A stretch of 64,000 bases of DNA from Didymella arachidicola (taxonomy: Eukaryota > Ascomycota > Dothideomycetes > Pleosporales > Didymellaceae), in NCBI GenBank assembly GCA_016630955.3, contig CM049986.1:2728001-2792000 (forward strand). Direction: 5' to 3'. This document shows, one piece after another, positions 21,713 through 31,983 of this stretch (its first letter is position 1; each line of letters begins with the position of its first letter). The position numbers and the translations under genes were made by a program. The notes below the pieces were generated by a model. It did not search any database. It had not been told where the DNA came from and was given only the letters and a program-made list of their open reading frames with translations.

Positions 21713-23232
21713 ATGTCTACAACGGTCGTCCTCGGTGCCCAATGGGGCGACGAAGGCAAAGGCAAGCTTGCCGACATTCTCGCCAACGAATCGCAATTGT
21801 GCTGCCGCGCTCAGGGTGGTAACAACGCCGGACACACCATCGTCGCCAATGGTGTCACATACGACTTCCACATCCTCCCCTCTGGTCTCGTCAACCCCAG
21901 CTGCATCAATGTTGTTGGCAGCGGCTGCGTCGTCCACGTGCCCAGCTTCTTCAAGGAGTTGGAGGCGCTCGACAAGCACGGCCTCGACACTACGGATAGG
22001 ATCTACATCTCTGACAGAGCGCATGTTGTCTTCGATGTTCACCAGCTGGTGGATGGGCTTGAGGAGGTTGAGCTCGGTGGAGGAAACATTGGTGCGGACC
22101 CTGCATGAAAAACCAGGGAGAAGTGCTGACAGTTTACTTTCAGGTACCACAAGGAAGGGCATTGGTTAGTCTGGACGCACTCGGAACGTTGAAAACGGAT
22201 GCTAATTGTTATTCAGGGCCAGCTTACAGCTCCAAGATGACCAGGAGTGGTCTCCGCATGTGCGATCTGTTCGACGAGGAGGTCTTCGAGAAGAAGCTCC
22301 GTCGCGTTGCAGCCGGTTACCAGAAGCGCTTCGGCGACTTGTTGAAGTACGATGTCGAAGAAGAGATCGCGAGGTACAGGGTAAGCACTGTCTACCGGTC
22401 TCAACTTGAGTGCCCTCACGCTACAGCATAAAGCCATCATCTGCATCACATCAAGTATAGTAACTGACGACCATTCAGGAACTTCGCCCTAAGATTGCCC
22501 CATACGTAGTCGACCAGATTCCTCTCCTCCAGTCAGCGAAAGAGAGGAACGCCAAGATCCTCGTAGAGGGTGCCAATGCTCTCATGCTCGACATTGACTA
22601 CGGCACATACCCCTTCGTTACATCCTCGAACACTGGGCTTGGCGGTGTCATCACAGGTCTCACTCTGGGCTGGCGTTCTCTCAAGGAGGTCATCGGCGTG
22701 GTAAAGGCTTACACCACCCGTGTTGGATCGTAAGTTCCTCAGGCTTTACGCGAACGATCAGAAACTGACATGTTGCAGCGGTCCTTTCCCCACCGAACAG
22801 CTCAACGAGGTGGGCGAGAAGCTCCAGAAGGTTGGTCATGAGGTTGGTGTTACAACAGGTCGCAAGCGCCGTTGCGGATGGCTTGATCTTGTTGTCATGA
22901 AGCACTCGCACGCTTGCAACGACTACACCACTCTCAACCTCACCAAGCTCGACGTTCTCGACGACTTCGAAGAGTTGAAGATCGCTACTTCGTACTCGCA
23001 CAAGGGACAGAAGCTTGAAGGATTCCCATCAAACCCCGATGTGTTGGCCGAGGTAGAGGTTCACTACGAAACTCTGCCCGGGTGGAAGAAGCCTACCACC
23101 GGCGCGAAGAGCTACTATGATTTGCCCAAACAGGCCAGGGAGTACATCGAGTTCATCGAGAAGTTCGTCGGTGTCCCGGTCAAATGGATTGGCGTTGGAC
23201 CTGCGCGTGATCACATGGTCGTTAGACCGTGA
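21713..23232 (+). CDS. ADE12: Adenylosuccinate synthetase
   Basis: Five exons: 21713-22091, 22144-22164, 22217-22380, 22479-22729 and 22779-23232, 422 aa. The enzyme joins IMP and aspartate using GTP to make adenylosuccinate, the first step from IMP to AMP. Signatures include the P-loop-like GAQWGDEGKGK, the IMP-binding NNAGHTIV, the TTRKGIGPAY loop, the QSAKERNAKILVEGANALMLDIDYGTYPFVTSSN block in pieces, and GVTTGRKRRCGWLD. Exon 2 is only 21 nt and encodes exactly the conserved TTRKGIG loop. All joins preserve the family sequence. The TGACTC-rich upstream region suggests purine or general amino-acid control. Confidence 0.95.
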
Positions 23233-23699
23233 TCCGCGAGATGGGACCACAGGCAGTAAAGCCTATATCGATTTCCTTTTATTTTCGCGTACGTGTATTT
23301 GCCAGACCAGACTTAGCACGTCAGTTTGGATGAAAAGAAGATTCAAGGTATCCATCTTGTAGAAATATAGACGTACATACATGCGCAGAACATACCTGGT
23401 ACAGCAACACTTCTATTACAGCCAAAAGAGGCTTCGTTCGCACACAAGAGACGATCGAAGAGCGACTGGCTACCTTCCAATTTTCTCGGACTCACGCAGG
23501 ACACAGCATGGAAAGTGGGGTGTAAATGCACCATACTACCCCGCTTCTGTCATTGCAGCATTGGTCAGCCAGATGGCGACGAGCATGACGCAGTGGTTTA
23601 TAGTCTCGGGTTTGACATCTTGAAATATGTAGACTGCGCTCAGCGTACTTGAAAGCGACCCGTACAACTCATCTTACTAGAAAAGCAGATCCAGCAAAT
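23233..23699. other. Intergenic spacer
   Basis: The 3' UTR of ADE12 and the promoter of the GST gene. I see no further feature. Confidence 0.4.
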
Positions 23700-24609
23700 A
23701 TGGGCAAAGACCATCCCGATGCAAACCTTCACCCAGAAGCGACAGGACTCGCAGCCAAGATAGTACAGGTGAGTGTACGGAGGCTCTGTTCGATGCACTA
23801 CAGACTAATTGAACCAAGGCGCATTCGGCAGAAAATGATCTCAAATTGTACTCCGGCTGGTTCTGCCCCTTCGTGCAGCGCGTCTGGATCGCACTCGAAG
23901 AAAAACGCATCCCGTACCAGTACATCGAAGTGAACCCCTACCACAAGCCCCAATCCCTGCTCGACCTCAATCCGCGCGGCCTGGTCCCAACCCTCCAATA
24001 CCAAGGCAAACCGCTCTACGAGAGCACCGTGCTCTGCGAGTTCCTCGAGGAAGCTTACCCCGACCACACGACGAAGCTACTGCCAGACGATCCGTACCTC
24101 CGCGCTCGCACCAGGATCTGGACAGACTGTAAGACTGCCTGACGTTCCCGGGGTGTGAAATATTGACATAAGCAGATGTCGGCTCGAGAATCATACCAGC
24201 CTACCACCGCTTCCTCCAGCACCAGGGCGATGAGGGTCTGAAAGACAAGCAAACCGAGTTTCTCAACCACCTCAAAGAATTCACAAGTGAGATGGATCCC
24301 GAGGGCCCGTTCTTCCTCGGAAAAGAGTTTAGCTTGATTGACATCGTGATTGCTCCCTGGGCTAACCGTCTCTGGGTCTTTGATCACTTCAAGGGCGGGT
24401 CGGGGATACCGGAGGAAGGTCAAGGTGGTAATTTTGAGGAGGTGTGGAAGCGGTGGAGAAAGTGGCTGAGTGCGGTGGAGGGCCGGAAGAGTGTTAAAGA
24501 GACGCTGAGTGAGAGGGAGCACTATTTGCCGATTTATGGACGGTATGCGAGGGATGAGGCGCAGAGTGAGGCTGCGAAGGCTATTAGGGCTGGTAGGGGG
24601 ATTCCTTGA
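23700..24609 (+). CDS. Glutathione S-transferase, omega-like
   Basis: Exons 23700-23768, 23819-24128 and 24176-24609, 270 aa. The thioredoxin-fold N-terminal domain has SGWFCPFVQRVWIALEEKRI, with a CPF motif whose cysteine suggests omega-type thiol-transferase chemistry. GLVPTLQYQGKPLYESTVLCEFLEE follows, the cis-Pro and Glu-Ser glutathione-binding motif. The helical C-terminal domain includes GPFFLGKEFSLIDIVIAPWANRL. It would reduce or conjugate substrates with glutathione in the cytosol. Intron 1 (GTGAGT at 23769, AAG at 23818) and intron 2 (GTAAGA at 24129, CAG at 24175) are supported by phase. The start codon gives a 23-residue leader without obvious targeting features. Confidence 0.85.
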
Positions 24610-24800
24610 GCATAGCCATGGAAGAGTATGATGAGGTGTTTGCGCGGTTGGTGTTGGAGGTAGGCTTACAATTTGTAGCAGCAAGCCTACTATCTCTTTG
24701 TGTACTTCCATGTTAAGAAGGTGGGATGTGTGCAGTTTCCACCAGGGATCGAACCGGAGTCGTTGTGCCATAGGCTGTCTGGGTTGTTTTGCGACTTGCC

Positions 24801-25469
24801 ATGCCTCCCACACATGCTCAGCTCTACCCGGACGCCCATACGCGTAGACCTGTCTTCATCGAGTAAGTAAGGCGTTTCCAGTAAGATGGTATCACCATCT
24901 ACTGACGAAGCAGCTGCGATGATCACATCGTAGCTTTAGGATGCGATACTAACCGGGTTTTCCGTGTTCACCAAAAGCTATTGATCTGCACTAGCCTATA
25001 CGACAGAGGAGGTTGCAGAGTTTCCACCGATGAAATGACACTTATCATCTACTGCGCCTGGTTGTACAGACGAACACTTGGAGATCATATATCACGACTT
25101 GAGGGACTGCGTGCTGACGTAAACTTCGCAATGGCCAGACCATATGCCCTTGGTGTTGATATCAATGATCGGGAGTTCCATGACGATGTTGTGAAGGTTA
25201 TGACGATACACCCACTTACCGTTACTACCATTGTCGTAGGACTTCTGTACGCACGTACGCATCGCATTGATCCAGTGAGGAGGCTACTCGTTGATATCTG
25301 TGTGCGTCGGCCGGATCTGAGGGCTGTCAGTCGGATGGTCAAGGATTCTTGTCTGGAGTTCTGGTCAGACCTGCAGAGAGGCAATTGGCAGTATCTGGAG
25401 GACACGATACCAGAACGACAGGTAGAAGTATGGCAGGCAGATACAGATGACTATAGGTCAAGTCTCTAG
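24801..25469 (+). CDS. BTB/POZ domain protein, short
   Basis: Exons 24801-24862 and 24914-25469, 205 aa. The BTB core is visible: DDHIVALGCDTNRVFRVHQKLL, split by the splice site after FI-D, then CAWLYRRTLG. A helical tail typical of fungal BTB proteins follows (ARPYALGVDINDREFHDDVV, VRRLLVDICV). BTB domains dimerise or bridge to Cullin-3. The span between the VHQKLL helix and CAWLYRRT is shorter than usual, so part of the domain may be lost or a small exon missed. The exon 1 start is chosen because only the ATG at 24801 gives phase 2 at the GTAAGT donor (24863). The acceptor is a tandem AAGCAG (24908-24913). The target is unknown. Confidence 0.6.
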
Positions 25470-25505
25470 TACTCGAGCTATTTTGGAGACGGCTAGCTCT
25501 CAGTT

Positions 25506-26450
25506 CTATAGACTATTCTCAATCTCAGCTACTGCGCCCATAGTTTTCTTGATGTTCTCCTTCACAGCATCAGTGACGGGCACATATGGCTTCCTCGGTG
25601 CCAACCTAGATTCGGCATCCTCGATGCCCGCCGCTACAGCACTATACTGGCTGACAGCATACTTGACGCTTGCAATGCCAGCTTTGACCGGGCTCTCCGC
25701 GAGTGCAGCCTTCCTGTGCAAATCCAGCGCCTCTTTGTGCTTGCCCTCCTGGTACAGGTCGTAGATCTTGACTACAGTCTTAGGGAACACGTTGCCGAAG
25801 CCTGTAACGCACCCGGATGCACCACTAGCCAGCCCACCGATAAGGAAATCTGCTTGGCCGGCGAAAGTCGCAAAGTCCTCTGGTGGAATCTCAGCTGAGA
25901 GACGTGTGATCTTGGCCACGCTTCCGCAAGTGAGCTTAACACCGACGATCTTGCCAGGGTTCGCCTTTGCAAGAGCAGATATGGTGACGCTGTCAAGGTC
26001 AACACCGTTGGCTACACCTGGGAAGTTGTAGATGACGATGGGTAGGGGCGATGTCTTTGCGACTTCATCGTAGAACGCGTAGACGACATCTTTCGTAGTT
26101 GCAGGACCGTAGTATGCTGATGGAAGCAGCAACCCATAGTCTGCACCCGCCTTCTTCGCATCATCGATGTATTCTTGGACTTGGATGACTGAAAATCCGG
26201 AGACACCGACCATCAGAGGGTAGTCTGGACCGACAGCCTGTCGTGCACATACTGTAATGGCGATACGCTCATCACGAGTGAGCAGAAGAGCTTCGGCGTT
26301 TGATCCGAGAACCACGATGCCCGCGAGACCAGTTGATTTGAGGTAGGTGAAGTACTTCTTCTGGGCCTGGAGATCCAATCGACCAGTTTTGGGGTCGAAG
26401 AATGTGACAGCAGGTACCCAAATACCAGAGCTGGGAACGTTGGGAGCCAT
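25506..26450 (-). CDS. DapA-family aldolase / dihydrodipicolinate synthase-like
   Basis: An intronless protein of 314 aa covering a whole TIM barrel. Motifs: GIVVLGSNAEALLLTRDER (the family normally has G-T/S-TGE here), LMVGVSG, the catalytic tyrosine in PIVIYNFPGVANGVDL, and the Schiff-base lysine in GKIVGVKLTCGS. Fungi make lysine by the aminoadipate route, so true DapA activity is unlikely. Fungal members usually act as 2-keto-3-deoxy sugar-acid or 4-hydroxy-2-oxoglutarate-type aldolases. Its 3' end faces the BTB gene, 36 bp away, so the transcripts converge. The exact substrate is not readable. Confidence 0.85.
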   Translation of the reverse strand: MAPNVPSSGIWVPAVTFFDPKTGRLDLQAQKKYFTYLKSTGLAGIVVLGSNAEALLLTRDERIAITVCARQAVGPDYPLMVGVSGFSVIQVQEYIDDAKKAGADYGLLLPSAYYGPATTKDVVYAFYDEVAKTSPLPIVIYNFPGVANGVDLDSVTISALAKANPGKIVGVKLTCGSVAKITRLSAEIPPEDFATFAGQADFLIGGLASGASGCVTGFGNVFPKTVVKIYDLYQEGKHKEALDLHRKAALAESPVKAGIASVKYAVSQYSAVAAGIEDAESRLAPRKPYVPVTDAVKENIKKTMGAVAEIENSL

Positions 26451-28280
26451 TGTTGCTTCCTTAGTGGTGGTAGTAGTTGTTGAAACTCTGATGGCGGGGT
26501 GTTTGGCGGGGTTGCTCGATATGATGTACCTTCCTCAACGGAGAACGTATCCGGAATCCTACGAACAAGACTCTTGGAGTAATTTGAATTGCCAGAATGC
26601 TCGAAGTCAATAAGGTGATTGCGTTAAAGTCATCGAAGTTGAATGCAGCGTCGGGTTCGCCGCCGAAGTAGCCTTCAGTAGCCGCCTAAAGATGGCAGGC
26701 ATTCCGACGCGCACGCGGGAACTCCGAGTCTCGGACTCGCTACTGCAGACGAAGCTGATGAGAGTGATTCCATCCTTTACTTCCCAGCATGACCAGCAAC
26801 CCTGCGGGGCGCGCAAAGGCAGAGATAAACAGGAGGTCGGAGGCTTGAGGCGGGCGAGTAGCAGACAATCACACAACGATGCTTTTGGCTGGCCAAGCAC
26901 AACACGCGCTTACCTCCGCTAGATTTCCTACATACGCTCTTGCTTTTCTTCAAAGTGTCCTGGAATAGGCGCCAGCAGAAGAGACACTTTCTGGATGCGC
27001 AGTGGAGCCTGTTTTTGCGTGCTATCGTCCCCAGCCCGTGATGTGATGACAGACGACTTTCGACTGCCACCGTTGTCAACTGCAAGTGCCATATGACTTG
27101 CACGAGAATGAAGTTTGTGTAGAGATTAATTTTAGGGTTCCATGGCGAGGCTCCCTGATCGACCCATAAGCAGCAAAGGATGGTGCTACCGCCGACGTTC
27201 GTCCATGTCTGCTTTTTCCTGTCTGTTGTTGCTTTTGGATCAAATCTGGTTTGTTGCATCATCGTATATCGCAAGATGGATGTCATCAGCAACGTGTATA
27301 TGAGTATTCTAGCCTTTAGCCTTGTTTATAAACTTCACGCGCTGACTCAAGATCGATATCGAATCTGACCTTCAGCGGAATGTGTGACACAACGGTTTGC
27401 AGAATATTAGGCAAATTTGAGCGAGAGGTTGGCTGTGTATCTTTGAGTATCGGATTAGGATATGCATGCATCGTTCCGCGACATGACTCGCCGACCATAA
27501 GCTGTGCCGCCTCCTTGCGTAACGCTATGCTCGATCATACATATACTCACGATAGATGCCCTTCGTTTTGACTTGACATGACCTGGGAATCCTCACAGAG
27601 TTTCGTCGCTGCCGCTGACAATGGGAGTCATTGGAACAATCTACGCCAACATCTTGCTGCCTATTGCAAACGTTTCTGCGCGACTCTTCGCGCCGTCTCT
27701 CGAAACGATCGCGATACCATGGGACGGATCCATAGAGTATGGTACTACAAGTCCAACTAGGAGTGGTAAAGCGGCTTGAGAGAGTCTCGGGAAGTAGAGA
27801 CAGGTATGCCATCTCTGTGGACATATTAATGCGCTATCGCTTATCCTCGTAACTCAGTCTCTTGATCTCAGACGTGAAAGAGGCGCAGATGCAGCCTCGC
27901 CAATACTTGGTCCAATTATCTTGGGAGGTCGACGTTCCGATGCTGCGCCGTCCGGTTGCCTACTTTCATGGCGTAAACCCAGGATCCAGATTGGCTGTCA
28001 TTCGGATCGACGTGTGCAGAGATTAGAAATCTGCAGTGCATCTACGCGCGCGCAACACCAAAAGGTATATTGAGCAGCTGAGATCAATCCAATCTAAGTA
28101 ATAGCGTGGACCACAAACAGTGTTAAATTCAACATAAGTTCTCTCCGTTCCGGCAGGAAAAAGACTGCAACAATCGGGACCAAGATCCGCACAATGTCAG
28201 TCCCTGCGAAGGTCATCCCGAACGGGATCATCGCTCGCAATACACAGGCGACTTCGACTTCACACTCGCCCAGTGTTTTC
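26451..28280. other. Intergenic, 1.8 kb, no supported gene
   Basis: Only short ORFs are seen on either strand (for example 60-170 codons around 26777-27292 and 27525-27824, minus), with no motif or consistent codon pattern. It is AT-richer than its gene neighbours. It could hold a fast-evolving or non-coding transcript that I cannot see. Confidence 0.4.
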
Positions 28281-29191
28281 ATGTCGCCTCCACAAACGAG
28301 TAATGAACAGGCCAGCCGCCTTAGGTTCGATGAGGGTCTTGAGTATGTTAGGTGAAGCTTCCTAACGAGCAGAAGATTGACTGAAGCAGCCTCAGTGGCA
28401 TGTGCCTTCGCGTTTTAGTTGGGAGAGATAGTCAGCAAAAGGAGTTTTGGGTTCATGAAAAGCTGTTCGCCTCGCGTTCAGAGTTTCTCAAACGCGCAGC
28501 AAAAGAGGAGTTGATCGGCGGTACTCCCACAAAGACGGTGTCACTGTCAGAAGACAAGCCAGAAGCATTCCAGATGTACGTTGTACTCAATTACACCGGC
28601 TTCATTGCATCCGGGGGTTTGCCCAACGAATGGCAGTCACTTATCAACGTCTACATCCTGGCGGAGAAACTTCAAGATTCGCGGGCTAAGAATCACATTA
28701 TCGACGCGATACATAGCTACGTTGTCAACAATGTGCCGGGAACGCTTACATCAGATAAAAAGAGCTCTGTCTTCAATCAGCATTTCAGCGCTACGGCCCT
28801 TAATAGTCTTTATGCGGGCACAACTAGGGAAAGCCAAGCTCGAAAGCTTGTCGTTGATCTGTTCGCGGACAATGTCACTCCGGACTGGTTCCTGTTCCAA
28901 AGTGAACATCTGCCCCACGACTTCCTCGTCGAGCTCACGATAAAGCTTGTATGCAAGCGTTCTCAAGTGGTCTTCGGCAACATGATCTCTCTGCCCTCCT
29001 CGCGTTACCACGAGAAACCGAACACCGACGAATCAAAACAGAAGGAAAGCCTACCAGGCAAAAGCCCGGCATCAACAACGCAGCCAGAGACAATCGCCTG
29101 TCCACTACAAGGTAGCAAACAAGCGCTCATACTGGAACCCAAGTTGGCTGGCAGCTCTGCCTTCACTGTGTCGGATGCAAAAGCTGCATAA
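28281..29191 (+). CDS. BTB/POZ domain protein
   Basis: Exon 1 is 28281-28351; exon 2 starts at 28396 (or 28390) and ends at 29191, about 288-290 aa. The BTB domain spans about residues 20-130: CLRVLVGRDSQQKEFWVHEKLFASRSEFLKRA, in its parts, then KTVSLSEDKPEAFQMYVVLNYTG and LINVYILAEKLQDSRAKNHIIDAI. The C-terminal third is disordered and Ser/Lys/Pro-rich. The donor GTGAAG at 28352 joins in phase to either of two acceptors 6 nt apart (28389 or 28395); the 44-bp version is closer to local intron length. Such fungal BTB proteins are many and mostly unassigned. It lies 2.8 kb from another BTB gene but is not an obvious duplicate. Confidence 0.68.
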
Positions 29192-30037
29192 GACACCCTG
29201 TTAAGGGCCAATTGGAAGATTGTAGAAGTAATGAATATCAATGTAGCCCCTTAGCAGCTTAGCCACCACCAATAGCACTAGCATTCAACCCTTTTTGCGA
29301 TTTTGACAGCAGCATGCCGTGCAACTTGCGAAAGTCGTATAAGCGCGTGCATCTGCAACTTCGATCAGTCTGAGCAAAAACGATGGGTATCGCCTTGGCA
29401 TATATGAACTGCTTAGGCCGTAGAGAAGGCCATGAGAGCATCTTGGTCAAGATTGTGAGGGTATTAAAATTTGGATTGACCACGTTGCTATGTCCATACT
29501 ATTCGTGTACTTTGGCCGCATTTACCACAAAGGTGAGAAGACCGATAGTATGGGCCTCCAATTATTAGTCGGCAGTATGTGTCGAAGACAGTCAGCAGAC
29601 TTTAGTATACGATTGTAGTAGAAGGAACGCACAGAGACCATGTTAGAATTTGAGAATAGTATCCTTGTCCGGCAATGGGTTTGACGTCGCATCCGCCGCT
29701 CGACATCCTATCGCTATCAGACCACCTGATCCGTGTATTCTCGACGGCTAGTTCTCAAAGAGCCTTTCCGTGAACTTGCGTCCCCTGATTTTGTAGGGAG
29801 CGCATTGTTGAATATCCAAGCAATTCATTGACAAAGCATGATCACAGACTCCGGTCGAATGGTTGATGCACAGATCTCTTTACACTTTATTCTTGTGATG
29901 GGTGTATTGGTCGTTACCAGAAGCTGCGTACAAAGAACTTGTCAGAAGTGCTAGCGTGCACGTGCTGATAAGATCTTTATCAATTCACTCCTTCCAAAAT
30001 TTTGGAGTTACTCCAGCTGCCGATAACAACAACCAAA
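29192..30037. other. Intergenic, no supported gene
   Basis: The 3' flank of the BTB gene and the promoter of RSA3. I see no ORF of coding character. Confidence 0.4.
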
Positions 30038-30611
30038 ATGGCAGTACAGAAGACAACACGCCCAGCAGGAAAGACTGGGAGGTCAAAAAAGAGAAAAAGC
30101 AGGACAGAGGGTGCGTACACCCCTTTAAGACTCTTACTGCCTTTGCTGATCAAGTGAAGTCTCGTCCTCGGAATCATCCTCGGACTCCTCAAGCGACAGC
30201 GAAGTCTCGGTGGAACCAAAGAAGAAGAGCAGAAAAATTCAGTCTAGTTCAGAGTCCTACGAAGACTCAACACCAGAGCCCGCGCCAACACCCGCCAAGA
30301 CAGCGAAAAAGAAGAAGGCCAAGGCTGCACCAGTAGCAGCAGAAGATGTTGCTATGCGCGACCCCTCCAGCTCCCCTGCACCCGTCCCAGTACCAGTTGC
30401 TGCGAAGCCCCAGAGCAAAGTAGATGAGGATTTCGACGCAATTTACATCCGCAAGATCACCACGGAACTAGCTGATGACTTAGACAAAGTGCGCTCAGCT
30501 CAGGACTTCAAGGCGAACAGTATCCCTATGCTTATCCATGCATTGAAGCAAGGTGAGAGCTTGTTTAGCGTTGAGGAGAAGAGGAGGATCATTGGCATGG
30601 GGAAGGCGTAG
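30038..30611 (+). CDS. RSA3: Rsa3-like ribosome assembly protein
   Basis: Exons 30038-30110 and 30160-30611, 174 aa. A very basic N-terminus (RSKKRKSRTE) and a Ser-rich acidic tract (SSSESSSDSSSDSE) lead into lysine clusters and an Ala/Pro linker. The conserved C-terminal domain reads DEDFDAIYIRKITTELADDL, DKVRSAQDF and IPMLIHALKQGESLFSVEEK. In yeast Rsa3 is a nucleolar factor of early 60S subunit assembly. The 49-bp intron has donor GTGCGT and acceptor AAG; phase 1 is kept on both sides. Its 3' end converges on the SKI3 N-terminal piece, 143 bp away. Confidence 0.85.
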
Positions 30612-30754
30612 GTCAGATGTGTACGAACCGTCATGCAGACATGTTGCATAGGAGGAGTTTGGAGTTCATATTGTATCATTGTCTAGCCGTCCAAGTAATC
30701 TAAAGTCAAGTCATCATTCAAACTTGCGAAGCCACGCTCGGTCTGCGCATAGTG

Positions 30755-31665
30755 CTAGTACGCTTCAACATCCAAACCGGACCGCCACTCCAGCTCAATC
30801 TGCCACGCAAGGTGATATGGGTGCTTGATGACAACCATATCGTGTGCTAACTTCATTACTTTCTGCCTTTTCTCCTCCTTCGCGCCTGCAGGGAGTACAA
30901 GCATGGTATCGTACACGCGCTCCAGAAGTTTCTCTTCGTACTCCCTCCGCAGCTCGTCATCATTCGTCCAGTTGATGATCTCCTCATATATCCCCTCAAG
31001 CGGGCTTGCACTGTAGACCTCATTCTTTACGGTACTTGTTGTGTTCTCGAGGGTTGCGCCGAGGCGCAAGCGTCGCTCGTCAATCAGCTTCTTGATTGTG
31101 GCGTTTTCTTGTGTCTCGTGGATCTCGGCAATACGCATCAATGTCGCCGAAGGCTGAGGTAAACGACCCTCAAGGTAGGAGTATACGGGTGAGGAGGGAA
31201 GCTGTGTAGCAAGGGCGCGTGCATACTGTGTCTTTGTACCATGTTTGCGAGCATGGTCTACCAGCTTGTCGACAGCTGACTGGCTACGGTGAGCGTCGTC
31301 GCTGGTCGTGTCAGTCCATGTACCATGCGCGTGAGCTTTTGTGCCTACAGATTTGCATAGATCTCCGCCAATCTCAGGCCAACCTCGATATTCTCTTCGA
31401 CGTTGCGCCCACCGAGCCCTTCGTACATGCCTCGTAACCCAAGCCATGCTTGAGGGTCCTCGGGTTTGATCTTTGTCGCATCGTTGTATGCCCTCGCAGC
31501 GTCGTCGTACTTGCTCAGTCCGTCATTGGCGCGACCCAAGAATAGCTTTGCGAAGTAATTGCTGGGGTCCTTCTCAAGTACAGCATTGGCCTGCTCAACA
31601 GCTTCCTCCCAGTTCTTCGAATCGATTGCTGCCTTGGCGGCCTTCAGGGCGGCCTTGGTAGACAT
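30755..31665 (-). CDS. SKI3: SKI3 N-terminal piece (TPR), separate gene
   Basis: Exons 31665-31349 and 31301-30755 (47-bp intron), 287 aa. It starts like intact Ski3/TTC37: MSTKAALKAAKAAID, NWEEAVEQANAVLEKDPSNYFAKLFLG, then TPR-like AARAYNDATKIKPEDPQAWLGL. The middle carries the Ski3-specific LPSSPVYSYLEGRLPQPSATLMRIAEI, NWTNDDELRREYEEKLLERVYD and KLAHDMVVIKHPYHLAWQIELEW. It stops with TAG after DVEAY, where an intact Ski3 would run on into the segment encoded on the opposite strand from 31984. This part corresponds to the N-terminal arm of Ski3, scaffold of the Ski helicase complex that feeds mRNA 3'-5' into the cytoplasmic exosome. It has its own start and stop. Confidence 0.85.
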
Positions 31666-31983
31666 TCCGGCGTTTGTCGGTGTTTATGATACGTGAAAGC
31701 CGTCGAGACGGCTAAGCATGTGTTATGTGTATGCCATTTGGTCGTGGATGAAAGTGAAGTGGGGCGCGTTGAATATCGAAGAGCAGGCAATGACGCAGGT
31801 GCACTAGTGTAGCCCTATGCGAAACGCAAACATCACCACTTCGCCCTCTCCACGCGCAATAGCATCAAACAACCGCCCTGCCGTCAATCCTTAACGGTTA
31901 TATCAGATTTTCTTTCTGATATTCTCTTGCATCGTTTGGAGTTCGGAATTCAGAAGGAGTTGGGTCAAAAAAGTTCAGCAATC
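31666..31983. promoter_or_regulatory. 318-bp divergent promoter between the two SKI3 pieces
   Basis: The interval separates the two start codons. It holds two perfect short inverted repeats: 31698-31713 (7-bp arms AGCCGTC/GACGGCT around GA) and 31900-31922 (8-bp arms ATATCAGA/TCTGATAT around 7 bases). Each lies in one of the two presumed 5' leaders. I see no clear TATA box. Confidence 0.55.

Noticed and set aside
24721..24811. tRNA-like B box (GGTTCGATCCC on the minus strand at about 24747-24757)
   Set aside because: The T stem has a mismatch, and I could not find a matching acceptor stem or an A box at the right distance.
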